Shown here in pieces: positions 32,740 to 41,768 of a stretch of 64,000 nucleotides of DNA (position 1 is the stretch's first letter; each line of letters starts with the position of its first letter). The stretch is from an uncultured Marvinbryantia sp. Lineage in GTDB: Bacteria > Bacillota > Clostridia > Lachnospirales > Lachnospiraceae. The DNA is taken from NCBI GenBank assembly GCA_934408725.1, contig CAKRVB010000003.1, forward strand, positions 1-64,000, in the 5' to 3' direction. The notes under the pieces are model-generated. The model saw only the letters and a list, made by a program, of their open reading frames with translations, had not been told where the DNA came from and did no database searches. The position numbers and the translations under genes were made by a program.

Positions 32740-33444
32740 TTATTCCTTCAGCATCCAGATCTCTGTGATTGTTTCATTGCCATCTTCTTCGGTTACTATC
32801 GTGACCCGCAGACGATCTCCTGCCTCCAGAATCGAAAACGTGCGTTTTTCATCGGTGTCTGTATGTACCACCACTGGCACTGGCAGGTATACAGTCTTTG
32901 TATTCTGTTGCTCTGATCTGCCACCCTTCTGAAAGTCACCGGAAGGCATATTCTCCAGCATACCAGACGCATTGCTGTCACCTTGTGATATTCCATCAGG
33001 TGGAGTCATGCCGCTATCTTCCTGTGGCATCCCATCCGGCGGTGCCATATTGTTATCTCCCTGTGGCATCCCATCTGGTGGAGTCATGCCGCCATCCTTT
33101 TGTGTGTTTTTTTCCTCTGATTTCGCACCTTTATCCGATTTTTCAGAGATTTCTGACTTCTCACTTCCGTTCTCGGTTTCCAGATCCGTCTCATTCTGTT
33201 CTGTCTCTTCAGATGCTTCTTCCGTTTCTGTCTCATCTTCTACTTCATAATAAGTCAGCTCATTTCCAGTAATCGAGACCACCACGATCGTAGCTGTACG
33301 CTCCCCCGGATGTATCTCTGTTTCTTCGTCTATTTCTGTTTCCTGTACTTCACTTTCCGCCTTTGCCATCGCTACTGCTGTCGGCTCTGCCATCAGGCAC
33401 AGTGCCAGCAGCCCACCGATCCACTTTATTTTCTTCTTTTTCAC
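32740..33444 (-). CDS. Secreted acidic low-complexity exporter accessory protein
   Basis: 234 aa with a signal peptide (MKKKKIKWIGGLLALCLMAE, cleavage near AMAKA). Two short beta-rich ends (RTATIVVVSITGNELTYYEVE and TKTVYLPVPVVVHTDT) flank an acidic Glu/Ser/Lys linker and three to four MTPPDGMPQ-like repeats. The same Pro-Asp-Gly and Met-Pro-Gly-Gly flavour occurs in the extracytoplasmic loop of the adjacent permease, suggesting the two proteins meet outside the membrane. No known domain recognised. Lies between permease and ATPase genes of the operon. Confidence 0.65.
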   Translation of the reverse strand: MKKKKIKWIGGLLALCLMAEPTAVAMAKAESEVQETEIDEETEIHPGERTATIVVVSITGNELTYYEVEDETETEEASEETEQNETDLETENGSEKSEISEKSDKGAKSEEKNTQKDGGMTPPDGMPQGDNNMAPPDGMPQEDSGMTPPDGISQGDSNASGMLENMPSGDFQKGGRSEQQNTKTVYLPVPVVVHTDTDEKRTFSILEAGDRLRVTIVTEEDGNETITEIWMLKE

Positions 33445-33527
33445 AACTTCCGCCCTTTCTTATTCTGTGTTCATTGCCTCTGCCTACATCAAATCAGTTC
33501 TCCGCCAGCCTTTCCATGTCTGTTTTC

Positions 33528-35111
33528 CTACTCCGCATTCAGTGCTTCTACCGGTTCCAGCCTGGATGCCTTCCACGCCGGATAGATTCCAAATATAGTT
33601 CCAGTCAATACTGCAAATCCCAGCGCTGCCAGGCAGGCAGTAGCATTCACTTCTACCCGCACCTGAAAATGGCTGACAATCGGTGTGATACCAAAGCTGA
33701 TGGCCACACCCAAAACTCCTCCTATCAGACTGATGGCCGCTGATTCTGCCAGAAATTCCAGCAGAATATCTGTCCGTGGAGTTCCGATGGCCTTTAAAAT
33801 ACCAATCTCATTGGTTCGTTCTTTGACCGATACGAACAATACGTTCATGATACCAATTCCACCTACCAGAAATACAATCGCTGCCATAGCCGATAACAGC
33901 ATAGTCAGAGTTCGATTCGAGGCTTCTGCCGCTTTCATCTTGCTTCCGGAATCTTCAAATGTGAAAGATGCATTTGGATAATTTTCTTCCAGAACAGTCT
34001 TCACATTAGTAATTACGGACTGCAGGGTGTTCACGTCCTCTGCAATCACCGTAATCGTCGGATCAATCTCTTCGCCGGTAATGTATTTCATACCGGTCTG
34101 ATATGGAACCAGAATGGATGTATCCGGGCTGATTCCAGATACGACACTGCTGCTGCTTTCCAATACACCGATTACCGTATAACTACGGTCATCAATATAA
34201 ATGGTACTGTTCACTGCATCTGCCACGCTGCCAAACACTTCTTTTGCTACAGATGCTCCGATTACACACACTTTCGATTTGCTGTCATTATCTGTTTCAT
34301 CCAGAAAGTATCCTTCTGAAAGATTAAGTTTTCCTACTTCCGCAAAATTCTCCAGGACTCCTGCTACCGTATAGGTCTGCGCACTGGTCAGCTCGCCGCC
34401 TTCCACAGACGATCTGGTGCTGTAGGAAATCGTTGCCCCGGTAATTCCTGTTACATAAGTCTCAATATCGTCCACATCAGAAGCACTCAGTATAATCTGT
34501 TCCTGATTCAGACGGTCTTCAATCATGCTGGTCTCAGATTCGGTTTCATCTGCATCTTCTCCATTACTATTCTGTCCATCTGGCCTCTGTATCTCTTCAT
34601 CATCACTGTCATCCGGTTTTTGTATCCGGTCGCCACTGTCACTTCCACCTGGCATTTGCGACGCACCTAAATCACTGCTCTGGCCATCGCTGTCATTTCC
34701 TCCTGGCATCTGGAAGTCTCCACCACCTGGCATTTGCGGTGCGCCTGAACCACCGTTCTGTCCATCTGCACCTGTGCCGCCACTATTTCCACGGCTGCCT
34801 GCCTGGTCTGTTCCACCCGGGCCACCGCCCATCATGCCGCCAAAGACAGCATTCATCATACCGCCAAAGGAAAACCCTCCGGATTTTCCACTGGCCGCTT
34901 CTTCTCCGGCATATTCGTAGCTGACATCAATGGCACCTGCATTCAGTTCTGCGAACTGATCTGCAATATCCATCTGACCACCACGTCCAATGCCAATTAC
35001 CATTACAATGGTTGCTGCTCCTACTACAATACCAATAGACGTCATCACGGACTTAAATTTGTTCTGATTAATGTTCAGCCATACCAACCGGAAAAGTTCT
35101 GATATTTTCAT
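33528..35111 (-). CDS. MacB-like ABC permease with low-complexity extracytoplasmic loop
   Basis: 527 aa. Helix 1 (about 22-45, IGIVVGAATIVMVIGIG), a MacB periplasmic domain, then helices 2-4 with GGIGIMNVLFVSVKERTNEIGILKAIG and a C-terminal YPAWKASRLEPVEAL. Between residues about 75 and 190 is an inserted Gly/Met/Pro/Asp-rich segment (FGGMMGGGPGG, MPGGGDFQMPGG, then acidic IQKPDDSDDEEIQRPDG) absent from ordinary MacB. Overlaps the adaptor gene by four bases (ATGA). With the adaptors it should expel a peptide or hydrophobic compound. Confidence 0.9.
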   Translation of the reverse strand: MKISELFRLVWLNINQNKFKSVMTSIGIVVGAATIVMVIGIGRGGQMDIADQFAELNAGAIDVSYEYAGEEAASGKSGGFSFGGMMNAVFGGMMGGGPGGTDQAGSRGNSGGTGADGQNGGSGAPQMPGGGDFQMPGGNDSDGQSSDLGASQMPGGSDSGDRIQKPDDSDDEEIQRPDGQNSNGEDADETESETSMIEDRLNQEQIILSASDVDDIETYVTGITGATISYSTRSSVEGGELTSAQTYTVAGVLENFAEVGKLNLSEGYFLDETDNDSKSKVCVIGASVAKEVFGSVADAVNSTIYIDDRSYTVIGVLESSSSVVSGISPDTSILVPYQTGMKYITGEEIDPTITVIAEDVNTLQSVITNVKTVLEENYPNASFTFEDSGSKMKAAEASNRTLTMLLSAMAAIVFLVGGIGIMNVLFVSVKERTNEIGILKAIGTPRTDILLEFLAESAAISLIGGVLGVAISFGITPIVSHFQVRVEVNATACLAALGFAVLTGTIFGIYPAWKASRLEPVEALNAE

Positions 35112-36724
35112 GATTCCACCTGACTTTCTATCAGTACTGTCTCGCTCTCTTCCAGTCCGGATTCTACCGCTACAATTTTTCCATTGGAATATCCGGTGGT
35201 CACATCTGCCTCACGAACACTGCCATCCTCTTCCAGCACTTTCACATAAGATCTTGCACCATCCAGCAGCACGGCCTGATTAGAAATATAGAGAGTGTCA
35301 CTGATGGTTTTTCCGGCAAAGGTAGCTTCCCCAGTCATTCCGGAATATACTTTGCTGATATCCCCTGAAAATAGTACTGTCACATCATAATTCACCGTAG
35401 AAGATCCTGCGGTCGCCGATGTGGCAATTCCTGACACCGTACCAGAAAATATCTCTTCCGGGTATGCTGTCAGGCTGATCGACACCTCTTCCCCTACGGA
35501 AACGCTGGAAATATCATCCTGTGATACAGATACCGTCATCGTCACATTTTCCGGATCGGTATACGTCACAATCGCAGCATCATTGGAGATCTCATCTCCT
35601 GCTGCATAAGCCACTTCCGTTACAGTTCCGGCCTCTGCTGCATATACGATTCCATCCCCGATCTGCTCCTGAAAATCAGCCAGTGCTTCCTGTGCCTCCT
35701 CCAGAGTTTCTTTTGCGTCATCCAGATCATCTTCCAGGCCATTGGTGTCGATCTCATACAGCTGATCTGCATATTTATAATTGGTCAGGGCACTTTCATA
35801 GGTCTGTTTTGCCTCTATGGACTGTGTGGTCAGATTGTTTTTGGCAATCTGAAGATTTGCTTCTATCGTATTGTAGTTATCCTGTGCTTCTTCCAGTTCA
35901 TCATCATAATCATAGCCACAGTCTACATAATACTGATAAGTATCCACATCATCCTGCGCATCTGCCAGATCCTCTTCCAGATCTGATACGGCATTTTCCA
36001 GGCTGGTAATCGTTGCCTGATAAGTCTCCTCTGCAGTCTCCCCCTCTGCCAGATACATTTGATAGGTATAATCAGCCTCTGATTTCTTGCTTTCTGCATT
36101 GATCTCTTCCTGCTTCACATTCAGCTGCGCTGTCTCTACTGCTGCCTCCAGCTGTGCCTGATAATCAGCAATACTGTCATCCGTAATTTTCAGAATCGGA
36201 TCGCCTTCCGCCACCACCTGTCCGGTGACCGCATAGACTTCTTCCACCACCAGCGCAGTATCTGCGTCAGAAGTCGTACTGCCAGATGAACTATTCTGTC
36301 CGGACGTCTGATTGCTGCCAGCCTGTGCCATCGCATCTCCTCCGGCATTTCCCTGCATAGCCGCCATATCCATAGATCCACCTCCGGCGACATTTCCAGC
36401 TGCACTGCCCACAGACGTTCCTGACTGACTTTCACTGTTTCCAGAATCTGAGCTATCCGAAGAACTGTCGGAAGAAGATAAAGACACTTCTGTAATCTCT
36501 GCCACGGAAAATGTCTGCTCAGTGGTTCCATAGGTTACCGTACCACTTTCACTGATACCAGAAGAAACCGTTCCTTTTCGCACTGTTTCTGTCTTATACG
36601 CAGCATCTGTCGTTGCGGAGACACTTTGAATCCGGCTCAGCTTCCAGCCCGCTGCCGTACCGGCCACTACGACTGCTGCAGCCAGCGGCACCAGTTTTTT
36701 GCTTACTTTTCTGTTTTTATTCAT
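35108..36724 (-). CDS. Membrane-fusion (MacA/HlyD-like) efflux adaptor
   Basis: 538 aa, N-terminal membrane anchor (about 10-27), a barrel-sandwich half starting TVTYGTTEQTFSVAEIT, a long hairpin coiled coil (about 190-370) with EEDLADAQDDVDTYQ and LEDDLDDAKETLEEA, then lipoyl/beta-barrel return IVYAAEAGTVTEVAYAAGD, and a C-terminal MacA-like domain ending GLEESETVLIESQ. A Ser/Gly/Asn-rich insertion lies about 80-160. Overlaps the upstream adaptor gene by eight bases. Links the MacB-like permease to the wall space of a Gram-positive cell. Confidence 0.87.
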   Translation of the reverse strand: MNKNRKVSKKLVPLAAAVVVAGTAAGWKLSRIQSVSATTDAAYKTETVRKGTVSSGISESGTVTYGTTEQTFSVAEITEVSLSSSDSSSDSSDSGNSESQSGTSVGSAAGNVAGGGSMDMAAMQGNAGGDAMAQAGSNQTSGQNSSSGSTTSDADTALVVEEVYAVTGQVVAEGDPILKITDDSIADYQAQLEAAVETAQLNVKQEEINAESKKSEADYTYQMYLAEGETAEETYQATITSLENAVSDLEEDLADAQDDVDTYQYYVDCGYDYDDELEEAQDNYNTIEANLQIAKNNLTTQSIEAKQTYESALTNYKYADQLYEIDTNGLEDDLDDAKETLEEAQEALADFQEQIGDGIVYAAEAGTVTEVAYAAGDEISNDAAIVTYTDPENVTMTVSVSQDDISSVSVGEEVSISLTAYPEEIFSGTVSGIATSATAGSSTVNYDVTVLFSGDISKVYSGMTGEATFAGKTISDTLYISNQAVLLDGARSYVKVLEEDGSVREADVTTGYSNGKIVAVESGLEESETVLIESQVES

Positions 36725-39035
36725 TTATGACTGCCTCCGTTTCCTGTGTAAATGTCACTGTTGCAGATAATCCGTCGCTTAATCTTCCATCTGAATTATC
36801 CAGACTGACGGTTGCTGTATAATTTACCGTTGTCCGGGAGGTCCCATCTTCCGGTTCTACTGACTTTTCTGTCAACGTTCCTTCCAGCCTTCCGGCTCCT
36901 GCCAAAGTAACCTCTGCAGTATCTCCTACAGACAGACTGGCGATTTCCTCCTGCGGCACTTCCAGGGTAATGCTTACTGTATCTGTATCATAATAACTGA
37001 CGATTGGTATGGAACTGTCCAATAGATCTTCCGCTTCATAGGATATGGACGCTGCCGTTCCATCGCGGTCTGCCGAAATCACTCCATCCGCCATCGCTTC
37101 CAGCAATGCTTTCTGTGTCTCCAGATCTGCCTTATTCTGCTTTGCCTCTGCCAATGTCTCTTCCCAGTCTGAGAGCTCCTGCTGATAAGTCAGTTCTGCC
37201 AGTTTTCCGGCAATGACTGCACTGTCATAAGTATGCTGAATCTCCAGTTCGAAGATCTTTTTCTTTCTCTGCAATTCCTCATACTGAGCTTTTGTTGTTT
37301 CTCTGCTATCCTGGAGTTCTTCCATCAGCTCCTGTGCATCGCTGCTGTCAGACGGCTCTCTGGAAAGGAGCTGCTTCACACTGGTCAGATCATAGGTATC
37401 ACCCAGCAGCAAAATATCTTCGTCTGAAAGTGCAGACTGTCCATTTTGCCCGGTCACGCCAGTTCCCTGTATGGTACTTCCGGAGCTTTCTGCAGCCTGA
37501 CCGCTTTCACCAGTTCCTCCTGAAGCATTTCCCACTCCACCAGTGGCACTGCCCGGCATGCCGCCATTTCCTGAACCTGCTGTATTGCCTTCTTTCTCGC
37601 CATTTTCCGTTATACTGCCTGGCATGCCGCTATTTGCTGCACTTTCATTGGTTCCGGCACTTTTCAGCTCTTGAATGGTACTTTCGTACTTCTCCAGCAA
37701 TGTTACAGACAGTTCATTGATCTCGGCCTGTTTACTCAGGTAATCACTCATTTCCGTCAACATTTCACCATCTACCAGTGCTGTACTGTTATCCGTACTC
37801 CACAGACTCATCACAGAACTGATTAATGTCTGATACTTTGCCATTTTCTCCTGAATCTCCTCCAGGGAACTCAGTACATTTTCATCCCCGGTAATGGATG
37901 CTGACAAAGTAACCTGATTAGCATCCTCTGAAGAAAAATCATAATCCTTCAAAATGCTTCCTACCTTTTTCTGGCTTTCAATATCTGCCTCCAACTGTTT
38001 TACAATATTTTCTAATTGTTCTGTGTATACAGAATACGTGTCACTGTCCAAAGCATTCGTATTCACCTGCTCCATAGCAGATTTCAATTTTTCTGTCAGA
38101 GTCTGTGCCAGCGTCTCTGCTTCACTCATCTTCGTAGTCAGTTCCTGACGAAGTTCTTCCGTTGTCTTCCCGGATATATCTGCATCTGCCGCATCCTGCC
38201 CGGATTCCGTGCTTTCCGGTGTTGATCCGTCCGTACTGCCACCATTGCCGGCACTTCCTGGCTGACCTGCTTCTGTGCTGCCGCTTTCTGTTTCTCCAGG
38301 CTGACCTGCCTCGGTACTGCCGCTTTCTGTTTCTCCCTGCTGACTTGCCTCGGTACTGCCACTCTCTGTCTCTCCCGTCTGCTCAGATGCTGTACTGCTC
38401 TCCGCCTCAGATTCCGCCTCGCTCTGTTTCTGCGTATCATCAGACTTTTTCTGACCAGAACCTGATGCACTGCTTCCTCCTGCTGAAGCCCCGCCAGAAG
38501 CAGAACCAGAATCGTAGCTTCCATCTGCAATTCCTGCCCCCAGCTCCGCAATTCGCTCATCGATATCATTTAGTGTCTCTTCATGATCAGTCAACGCACT
38601 CTCCACCTCATTGGTCTGGTAAGTACGAATATATTCTGCATTTTCCGCATCTGCCTCTGACGTTTCGCAGGTGTATTTAGCCTCCAGCACTCCCTGGTCA
38701 TATTCCAGCTGTGTGTCCGTTAATGTACTTTCCGCCTTAATGATTGCAGCCTCATAATAGGCCAACGCTTCCTGGTAGCTTTCATCTGTCAGTTTCAGGA
38801 TCGGATCTCCTTCCGTCAGCTGAGTACCTTCTTCTGCATAGACCTCCTCCACTTCCAGTTCCACAGAAGACGTATCTGCCAATGGATAGACCTCAACGGT
38901 ACTGATCTGTGTTGTTCCCGCATATTCCAATGTATCTGCTGCATAAACATCCCAGGTTCCTGTGACCTGCATGGCCGTTACTGTTGCTGCCAAAAACAGC
39001 CCAGTATATTTTTCTACTACTCCATTTTTCTTCAT
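36717..39035 (-). CDS. Second, oversized membrane-fusion adaptor with repeat insertion
   Basis: 772 aa, same architecture as the next adaptor but expanded. Signal/anchor at about 12-33, barrel half with VEEVYAEEGTQLTEGDPILKL, coiled coil, then an insertion of Ser/Glu/Gly/Thr repeats (three GETESGSTEAGQP-type units of 13 aa) and a second Gly/Ser/Asn-rich stretch, a further coiled coil (YEELQRKKKIFELEIQ) and the returning barrel (ADRDGTAASISYEAEDLL, VPQEEIASLSVGDTAEVTL). ATG at 39035 has GGGAG upstream; an ATG at 39050 is weaker. First gene of the operon, directly behind the 8-3-8 repeats. Having two adaptors for one pump is unusual. Confidence 0.82.
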   Translation of the reverse strand: MKKNGVVEKYTGLFLAATVTAMQVTGTWDVYAADTLEYAGTTQISTVEVYPLADTSSVELEVEEVYAEEGTQLTEGDPILKLTDESYQEALAYYEAAIIKAESTLTDTQLEYDQGVLEAKYTCETSEADAENAEYIRTYQTNEVESALTDHEETLNDIDERIAELGAGIADGSYDSGSASGGASAGGSSASGSGQKKSDDTQKQSEAESEAESSTASEQTGETESGSTEASQQGETESGSTEAGQPGETESGSTEAGQPGSAGNGGSTDGSTPESTESGQDAADADISGKTTEELRQELTTKMSEAETLAQTLTEKLKSAMEQVNTNALDSDTYSVYTEQLENIVKQLEADIESQKKVGSILKDYDFSSEDANQVTLSASITGDENVLSSLEEIQEKMAKYQTLISSVMSLWSTDNSTALVDGEMLTEMSDYLSKQAEINELSVTLLEKYESTIQELKSAGTNESAANSGMPGSITENGEKEGNTAGSGNGGMPGSATGGVGNASGGTGESGQAAESSGSTIQGTGVTGQNGQSALSDEDILLLGDTYDLTSVKQLLSREPSDSSDAQELMEELQDSRETTKAQYEELQRKKKIFELEIQHTYDSAVIAGKLAELTYQQELSDWEETLAEAKQNKADLETQKALLEAMADGVISADRDGTAASISYEAEDLLDSSIPIVSYYDTDTVSITLEVPQEEIASLSVGDTAEVTLAGAGRLEGTLTEKSVEPEDGTSRTTVNYTATVSLDNSDGRLSDGLSATVTFTQETEAVINE
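38259..38375 (-). repeat. Three 39-base coding tandem repeats in the large adaptor
   Basis: Units at 38259-38297, 38298-38336 and 38337-38375, each encoding GETESGSTEA plus GQP or SQQ. Differences are mostly synonymous or single-base, so copy number may vary between strains. Confidence 0.75.
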
Positions 39036-39084
39036 CCTATATGCTCCCATTTTCTATCGCTCTGCTGTTATTCCAAACCTGGTC

Positions 39085-39119
39085 TTTATAGTAAATGAGA
39101 AATTTAAACTGAATTTAAA
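39085..39119 (-). promoter_or_regulatory. Activator direct repeat and -10 of the MacB-like operon
   Basis: Minus strand: TTTAAATT (39112-39119), CAG, TTTAAATT (39101-39108), 10 bases ending TTTAC, -10 TATAAA (39085-39090). Matches 30840-30874 in repeat, spacing and the TTTACTATA block. Confidence 0.65.
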
Positions 39120-39195
39120 CAAATAGATGGTGGATTTTTAAAAAACTGTGAACTATTTCCAAACCTAAAAGAAACCTAAAAAGAAAATAAAACAC

Positions 39196-39230
39196 ACCTT
39201 AAAGTGTAAGAAATATAAACTGAATTTAAA
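39196..39230 (-). promoter_or_regulatory. Third copy of the 8-3-8 direct repeat
   Basis: TTTAAATT (39223-39230), CAG, TTTATATT (39212-39219). It lies 111 bases upstream of the repeat at 39101; the hexamer 10 bases downstream (TAAGGT) is a poor -10, so this may be an auxiliary binding site. Confidence 0.5.
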
Positions 39231-39233
39231 TAA

Positions 39234-39261
39234 AAAAGAATCCCACTCGTGAGATTCTTTG
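39234..39261 (-). terminator. Intrinsic terminator of the BTAD regulator gene
   Basis: AAAGAATC / GATTCTTT stem with inner CAC/GTG, then TTTTTT on the minus strand. Confidence 0.7.
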
Positions 39262-39282
39262 CTTATAAACAATAGACTTCTG

Positions 39283-40527
39283 TTATTCCTTCCAGATGCC
39301 ACTGGCATTCAGGAAATACTTTTCCGGTACATTTGCATCCCGGTCAATATCTGCGATCGATGTCACATGGAAATCTATGCTGTAATCCCCGGAACAAATT
39401 TTTTCAAAATTCGACTGGATTCGATCCGACACAATCTTGCAATTTTCCAGCTTGATCTCTGAAAACATAATCAGATATTGAGTATAACTGTATCTGGTAT
39501 AAAAATCACCTTTTCGCAGGGAACTGGAGATAGCCGATGCCAGCTTCTTAGAAGCTGCACGATCCTTACCCTCTTCCCACTTTACTGTTCCATTTCTATG
39601 TTTTAATGTACATAGCATAATATACACAGATATACCACTGCGTTCCATCATGCGGGTAAACACATGATAAATGTCCACAAAACTTGGAAACGTACAGTAA
39701 TAAGCTCCCATGGCTTTTTCTTTTTCACTGAGTCGATTCTTAATATCATCTGCTACTTCTGCGGTCTGGCTGACATGCTCGCCCATGATTCGGAATCGCC
39801 GCAGCATCTCCGGTGACGGAGACAATCCCAGTTCATCAAAAGCCATCTGCGTAGACTTCTCATATACCGTCATTGCTTCCTGATAACGGGACATGGCCAT
39901 CAGACTGTCAATCTGCCACAGCTGCCAGTCTTCAAATGGATAAATAGCGACGGCAGCGGAAGATATCCTGAGCACTTCCTCATATCGTTCTTCCATCATG
40001 CCATCTTCGCATAATTCCTGTACACATCTGGCATAAAGATCCCGACAGTGTACATTCTCCACCGTTACCCAATCTTCTCCGATCATATTTGGTAAAAATT
40101 CACCGGTATAGATCGCAACCGCTCTGCGATATGCATCCAGCCTTTCTTCCTTACCGCACTCCTGGCCTTGCTGTACCATCTTTTCAAATTCACAGACATC
40201 CACCCAGACTGGTATTGCTTCATCCCAGGTACACATTCCCCCCTGAATATAGATATAGTTGCTGTCCGGTAAACCGGCAGCTTTCAGCTGGCGGCGCAAA
40301 CGAAAGATCGTATTATTCAGACTTCCATTTTTATTCTCCACTTCTTCCCGTCCATAAAGTGCATCAATCAATGTTGCCTTCGACACGCCATCCTGCGCAT
40401 GAAGCAAAAACAACTGAAACAGTTGTGTTGTCTTCGAAACAAAGCTGCGGTCAATGACGATCTCTTTTCCTGCATACATAACAGAAAAACCGCCCAGCAT
40501 TCTGACTTCTAATTTTTGTTCCGGCAT
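39283..40527 (-). CDS. BTAD (SARP-like) transcriptional regulator with degenerate GGDEF domain
   Basis: 414 aa. N-terminal OmpR-like winged helix (MLGGFSVMYAGKEI, SLNNTIFRLRRQLKAAG), then a bacterial transcriptional activator domain (about 105-260: CEFEKMVQQG, DAYRRAVAIYTGEFLP, EDWQLWQIDSLMAMSRYQEAM). The C-terminal 150 residues resemble a diguanylate cyclase fold, but the GGDEF site reads YSYTQY (346-351), so no cyclase activity is expected; it may bind a ligand or dimerise. AAGGAG precedes ATG 40527. Lies just upstream of the MacB-like operon, separated by a terminator. SARP-type proteins bind 11-base-spaced direct repeats near the -10, as found here. Confidence 0.85.
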   Translation of the reverse strand: MPEQKLEVRMLGGFSVMYAGKEIVIDRSFVSKTTQLFQLFLLHAQDGVSKATLIDALYGREEVENKNGSLNNTIFRLRRQLKAAGLPDSNYIYIQGGMCTWDEAIPVWVDVCEFEKMVQQGQECGKEERLDAYRRAVAIYTGEFLPNMIGEDWVTVENVHCRDLYARCVQELCEDGMMEERYEEVLRISSAAVAIYPFEDWQLWQIDSLMAMSRYQEAMTVYEKSTQMAFDELGLSPSPEMLRRFRIMGEHVSQTAEVADDIKNRLSEKEKAMGAYYCTFPSFVDIYHVFTRMMERSGISVYIMLCTLKHRNGTVKWEEGKDRAASKKLASAISSSLRKGDFYTRYSYTQYLIMFSEIKLENCKIVSDRIQSNFEKICSGDYSIDFHVTSIADIDRDANVPEKYFLNASGIWKE

Positions 40528-40656
40528 GCCGTCACTCTCCTTACTTTCTTTGTGTTGCCCGATATCAGTCTGTTACCCTGCTGTCTGTCTTGTATAATAA
40601 GGCTTTGAATAGTTACAGAATACCATTTTTACAGGCTTTTTTCAAGGAAGAAAAAA

Positions 40657-40686
40657 GAAGCCGCATACCTGTGTATGCCGCCTCTT
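40657..40686 (-). terminator. Intrinsic terminator of the metallopeptidase gene
   Basis: GGCATAC-ACAG-GTATGC core extended by GAAG/CTTC-type pairs, followed by TTTTTTC on the minus strand. Confidence 0.7.
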
Positions 40687-40703
40687 CGATAATCCATATT
40701 CTT

Positions 40704-41711
40704 TTATGACCAATATGCCTTCATATATGCAGACTTGATATTGGTAACTCTTGCATCTGTAATTCGGGATACAGCGTTCTTCACGAACTCATATGTCTGT
40801 GGTCTTGTAGACTGAAGATTCTGCGGAGATAATACGTAATCTTTGTAAGACTCTGCAAAATACTCTGCACTGCTCTTGGTCAGATACTGATAGTTCGCTG
40901 ACTGCAAAGCACTCTTCTCTTTGTTGTAGATCGCTACAAACTCAGAACTGGTATCTACATTACCTGCCAGCCATCCTACAAAATGTCCCAGCTCGTGGTA
41001 GATGGTATCTCCACTGCTCTTCTTCAGGATAATATTATGAGCTTTTACTGAAAAATATCCACTGTAAGAAGATGTCGGGTTGATCTCGATCTTGAACTCC
41101 AGATTCTCAAATGCATTCAGCACATTAGCGTCTGCTCTCGATGCCATGGAACGTACTGTTACATTACTTACGGTCTGCATCTCATCTGAAGATGTACTCT
41201 GTGCTGCTGACGCTGTAGTATTCGCAGTCGCTGTATTAGCTGATGCAGCAGCTTCACTGGATGATCCCTTTGGCTTATTGGTTGTAGTGGTCTTCACTGT
41301 TGTCTCCACTGTCGTTGTTACCGTCTTTACCTTTGAATTCTTCTTCGTTGCTGTCACTACCGTTGTCAGAACTGTGGTATCGGTAGCTACCTTTTTCTTG
41401 GAATTCTCCTTCTTCACGGTCTTGGACTTCTTACTGCGCTTTGTGCTTTTGGCTGTCTTTTTTGCTTTTTTCTTCAGCTTGGACTTCTTTACTTTTCTCT
41501 TCCTTGTCTTCTTTACTTTTACCGTAGGCTTAGTTGCCAGTGGAACTTCTTCTTCTGGGATGACAATGCTTCCATCCTCTGTGTCTATATATTCTACTAT
41601 CTGCGGAATGGACAAATCATCTGTCTCCCGACCAGTATACCAGGTACCGGTTACCAGTACGGCTGCTGCCAGAGCAATGCCTCCGTACCTTATTAATTTA
41701 TTTCTTTTCAT
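40704..41711 (-). CDS. Secreted M34-like (anthrax lethal factor family) zinc metallopeptidase
   Basis: 335 aa. An N-terminal membrane/signal segment (8-25) is followed by a strongly basic Lys-rich stretch (62-107), a Thr/Val-rich linker (110-180) and a C-terminal peptidase domain. Zinc site HELGH at 239-243; Tyr276 and Glu283 in YLTKSSAEYFAE reproduce the seven-residue Tyr-Glu spacing of lethal factor (Y728/E735), and the family AE-F motif follows. C. difficile PPEP-1, a Pro-Pro endopeptidase, is a known secreted member. The substrate here is unknown. Promoter carries an 11-base direct repeat. Leader has AGGGTGA before the ATG. Confidence 0.83.
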   Translation of the reverse strand: MKRNKLIRYGGIALAAAVLVTGTWYTGRETDDLSIPQIVEYIDTEDGSIVIPEEEVPLATKPTVKVKKTRKRKVKKSKLKKKAKKTAKSTKRSKKSKTVKKENSKKKVATDTTVLTTVVTATKKNSKVKTVTTTVETTVKTTTTNKPKGSSSEAAASANTATANTTASAAQSTSSDEMQTVSNVTVRSMASRADANVLNAFENLEFKIEINPTSSYSGYFSVKAHNIILKKSSGDTIYHELGHFVGWLAGNVDTSSEFVAIYNKEKSALQSANYQYLTKSSAEYFAESYKDYVLSPQNLQSTRPQTYEFVKNAVSRITDARVTNIKSAYMKAYWS

Positions 41712-41768
41712 ATAATTTCACCCTGTCCTTTTGTCAAGTGAACATAAACTGTCTACTATTACATATGT

